Shown: piece by piece, positions 60,798 through 64,000 of the stretch
Layout: each line of letters begins with the position of its first letter
Numbering within the stretch: the stretch's first letter is position 1
NCBI GenBank assembly: GCA_008508345.1
Contig: QNGE01003515.1
Coordinates: 1 to 64,000, forward strand
DNA length: 64,000 nucleotides
Direction: 5' to 3'
Origin: Paragonimus westermani
Lineage: Eukaryota > Platyhelminthes > Trematoda > Plagiorchiida > Troglotrematidae
Notes under the pieces: generated by a model
What the model saw: the letters and a program-made list of their open reading frames with translations, nothing else
Database searches by the model: none
What the model was told of the DNA's origin: nothing
Program-made: the position numbers and the translations under genes

Positions 60798-61109
60798 TTA
60801 AGAGGGATTAGTCATCAAAGCTGTGGGCATTGGAGTAGCTTTAGTCCGATTCGGTTCCGCAATAGCAGTCGGCACAACAGCGATGGCACTACCGTTTCCA
60901 TCACTGCCACCACATTCTTCTTCAATTGCGTACAAATCACCAGCTAGTTTGTCGCGTAGTCGCAGGCTGACTCGGTCCAAATCCATGCGTCGTCTTTGCA
61001 GATCCTCACAATTGGTTGATGTCACCTGAGCGAGCCAGCAAAAATCGCCCAGAATCAACAGTTGTTTGATCTCGGATACCATGCGTGTCAGATTTTCACA
61101 AGCGTGAAC
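60798..61109 (-). CDS. MED22: MED22 (Mediator subunit 22), last coding exon
   Basis: MED22 (Surf5) is a small, helical subunit of the Mediator head module, which links transcription factors to RNA polymerase II in the nucleus. This exon encodes 103 residues and a TAA stop. VHACENLTRMVSEIKQLLIL aligns with human VRAGESLMKLVSDLKQFLIL. GDFCWLAQVTSTNCEDLQ, RLRDKLAGDLYAIEEE and the surrounding positions align with NDFPSVNEAIDQRNQQLR and LRDEISIDLYELEEE. The acceptor is CATTTAATCGTGCAG on the minus strand, phase 0. The upstream reading (ATG at 61166) is intron. After the EEE the protein continues for about 37 residues rich in Ala, Pro, Thr and Asn, longer than the vertebrate end. The N-terminal half is on exons not found here. 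The gene converges on the MCTP gene. Confidence 0.88.
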   Translation of the reverse strand, partial: VHACENLTRMVSEIKQLLILGDFCWLAQVTSTNCEDLQRRRMDLDRVSLRLRDKLAGDLYAIEEECGGSDGNGSAIAVVPTAIAEPNRTKATPMPTALMTNPS

Positions 61110-64000
61110 CTGCACGATTAAATGGGAATGCAAAATGACAGACTCAAACCCACATTTGGCAACCAACTAACCAGATAGCTAATTCAGACTCGTCTCACTA
61201 CATGGCCACTGACACGGCTAATAAATTGAAGAATATTAGAATATGGTTTCAAAGAACCTAGAAATAAGTCCGTTTTGCAAAATTTACAAGTGTACCTCCA
61301 GGTGTACGTGATTTGCAAATGATACTTTTTTGGTTGACAGACTAATCATCATCACCAATAACAAAATACCAGTAATTAATGCCGGTCCCACACAACCGTA
61401 AAAGAAAAAATCCTGAATAAGAGATGAACAGGTATAGACATCCTTGTGTAAAACCTCTGTTTAAACTCAAACAATTAATGTCAACATGTCTACAAGCGAC
61501 CGATCTGTACGTTCTAAGTGGGCGGCACCCTTATTGAAGCTTTCACTGCCTTGCACCACCAAATACCTTCATTTCGTAGACGATTTGGTGAAACAATGGA
61601 ACATTTACATCATCAGGCCAGAACAGCCGTCATCCTTCCACATATCCACGGTTTTAGATTGCGGAAGAATGAATGGAAAAGCAGAGAAATGACTATTTGT
61701 TTCTATCAAACGAATTGCCATCCCAAGAACCGAATGATGTTAATCCAAAAAGAAAACCTACTCTCTTAGTTAACATCAAAACCGCGATGAAATAAGAGTA
61801 TGAAGTCAGCTTATCTGCGTCTTAAGGATTGTACTGATTTCGTGATTGGTAAACCACAAGATACACATACCTAGATGGAAGCTGAGATGGGTTACATTAA
61901 ATATTCGGATACGAAAATTCACTGACCCCATTTATTTATCATCATTTACAGCCTTCTTGTCACAAACTTTTGCATCCGCCTAAACATCTGTTTGAAGGCG
62001 GAAGATACGAACAAATACCTCGTGCACTCGGACGCACGAATCACCCCGCGCTCATGGCTTCCAGACCATTGTACCAGCGTTTCGTCTTATCGCTTACAAG
62101 CTAATATCGTGTATCAACTACATTCCTTCTTTACGTATTGCAATATTTCCGACTGGTCGTCTAGGTTCGCATGACTACAAAAGTACCCGACCTATCCGAG
62201 TCAACGGCTAAAGGTCCAAAGAACCACACCATACACACACTTTGCATGAAATGTGCGTCAAATGTAGAGCTTGGTAATTGCACTTTTTCATACGCTCAAA
62301 ACCCTGGCGTGTCCTCTGGACCAGGTGGTATCAACAGCACAGTTGGTGATTTCATTAAGGCAATTCACTCGTTGGTAAATTCCGTCCAACGCAATGGGCT
62401 AAGAAGATAACTGAGTCCAAATGTGAGAGCTCCCAGCTCCCACCGCGAATTCGTAGTTCCATCGGAGAGATAAATGCAGTGTAGGGCATGCGGTTCTTGC
62501 CGTTAGTTCGAATCAAGCAGACTCAGGATTTTCAGTTATTTTTTTGGGCCCATAGCACATGTATACGGGAGTCATTCTGAAGATGCATTAACGGCTGTCA
62601 AGTCCCAACCGTTAGGCGAGTTTTCCAAACATGATGTGTAACTAGCGCGGATGATACCAGACAGCGAGTTAGTGGCAACAGTTGACTGATTTTCAAAGAA
62701 GTCAAGAAAAGCCAAGTATTCAAAGGATGAACATACTGAGTATACATATGGTAAGAATGCTGATGACACCTTAGTGAGAAAGACAACACGGATTAAACAG
62801 AAATACGTAATTTAGCACATTTTTGGAGAATAAATGATCAATTGAGATAAACATAGATGACGGGAAGAGTAATATTTCTGGGAACTGTATAGAGTTACAA
62901 TGATAGGTGCTGCTTCCAAGTTGCTCGGGTCGAACGGATATTTATTTGAGAACTGAAACAAGTAAATTTGGTGCAACAAAATGATACGCAGGCGTTGGGA
63001 GGACGGACAGATGAAAACTGCGTTAGGTTTCCTATCACACGGTCGAGAACCAGAAGGATAGTATACCTCCTGCCCTACCAAAACAAAATTGGGAGACAGT
63101 CATCTGTTAGCAATTTCGATCTTATTAGTTAACCTGTCGTCGACTGTATTGCCAGGTTTTGGGCAAGTAGAAGAGTAAACAACGGAAGTATTCACTATCA
63201 GACGCATCCCCTTAAAAGACAGGCAAAACACCTCTGCAAAACAACACTAAGGTTTCCACTGAATGTCATGCGCCAGTAGAGGGCTATCAGTTAGAAAGGT
63301 GAAGGGAACACTGAAAGCCTTCCATTACGAATTACCGACTGCAAAGCACCCGTGATCATCAACTAGTGGATAGCTAACAGGTGTACAGAATCGACACGCA
63401 AACCAGAATCAACACCCCCAAGCCTTTGAACAAGTGTAGCAAACCACTTAGGGTGTACCAGAGGTAAGCAAAACAGAAAAAAGGGCACACAGTCAATGAA
63501 GGTATGGCGGAAAAGAAGCACTACTGACCTCGTTTCAAGGCCATTTTTGACGGGGTTCAACTGCAGATGACCATCATCTTTTAAACTCCAGTAAGGATGT
63601 CAACGATATCCCACGGAGTCAGGACTTGAAGTCAGAATCCTCATTCCTTGTACAAAACGTCAAACAGACAACCTGATTGACATTTACAACCTAGCATAGG
63701 GTGTACGAAAAGCGCATGTACAAAAAACCACTCGCAAAACGTGTGATGAATATATACAAGCCACAACGTATCGAACATTCGAGAAGGTAAACCAGCATCG
63801 GTACGTAGTGAAACTTTCGTTGACCTGTTTATTTTGTTTTCTCCCCTCTCCACATGACCGAAGTTTTCCCACCACCTGTTGCATAATTGATACGTGGATT
63901 TGACTAGGTTATTTTATTATCATCTGGCGCCACGTGCTCGTGGACTCGAACTAATCACCTTGAGCGTATGTCTACTCCCATTCATGATCGCATTCATATA
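61110..64000. other. MED22 intron or upstream region; no exon recognised
   Basis: MED22 needs an upstream exon encoding its N-terminal helices (the YNKRLKDDI-type segment). I saw no minus-strand segment of that kind with a phase-0 donor. A plus-strand frame at 61518-61769 (LHHQIPSFRRRFGETMEHLH) looks coding-like but has no identified family. Two plus-strand frames, 61992-62174 and 62171-62410, are also unidentified. tRNA-like B-box segments appear at about 62500-62515 (TTAGTTCGAATCAAG) and, inverted, at 63936-63957. Confidence 0.5.

Noticed and set aside
1..64000. CRISPR arrays, bacterial operons, phage or viral gene clusters
   Set aside because: No regularly spaced direct repeats, no compact gene arrangement and no ribosome binding sites; the sequence is intron-rich animal DNA.

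Overview
This is animal nuclear DNA. The coding sequence is split into short exons by introns of about 0.5-10 kb, all with GT-AG borders. The introns are AT-rich and littered with decayed tRNA-derived SINE copies, a LINE remnant and microsatellites. The protein families are metazoan, and the mix of long introns, an RTE/CR1-like endonuclease remnant and divergent proteins suggests a parasitic flatworm, most likely a digenean trematode. That species guess is inference; no ribosomal or mitochondrial marker is present.

Nearly the whole window (1548-55101, + strand) is the interior and 3' part of one gene of the MCTP family (multiple C2 and transmembrane domain protein). I rebuilt thirteen exons by hand. 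Their splice phases agree throughout and give 696 continuous codons. In order they encode a linker with an acidic patch, a C2 domain equivalent to vertebrate C2B, a linker, a C2 domain equivalent to C2C, the conserved post-C2 segment, a first membrane hairpin, a charged cytosolic loop, a second membrane segment and the conserved juxtamembrane tail. Residue numbers below count from the first complete codon at 1549. The start codon, the first C2 domain (C2A) and a certain terminal exon were not found, so the gene enters from the left and its 3' end is unresolved. MCTPs are ER-membrane proteins that use C2 domains to sense Ca2+ and bind membranes. Here C2C keeps most acidic Ca2+ ligands, while C2B has lost nearly all of them and carries a roughly 30-residue insertion at Ca2+-binding loop 1.

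From 55.1 to 60.8 kb there is no exon I can prove. This stretch holds an inverted, stop-riddled LINE endonuclease remnant (about 55.56-56.44 kb) and GC-richer repeat-like DNA. At 60798-61109 on the minus strand lies the last coding exon of MED22 (Mediator subunit 22), convergent with the MCTP gene. Its upstream exons were not found in the remaining 2.9 kb.

A SINE family of about 260 bp, with recognisable RNA polymerase III A and B boxes, occurs at least seven times on both strands within the MCTP introns. A second short repeat family occurs three times. I found no CRISPR array, operon, rRNA, functional tRNA, or obviously new system. The items most worth a second look are the degenerate C2B, the basic cytosolic loop, and the SINE family with its recurrent back-to-back arrangement.
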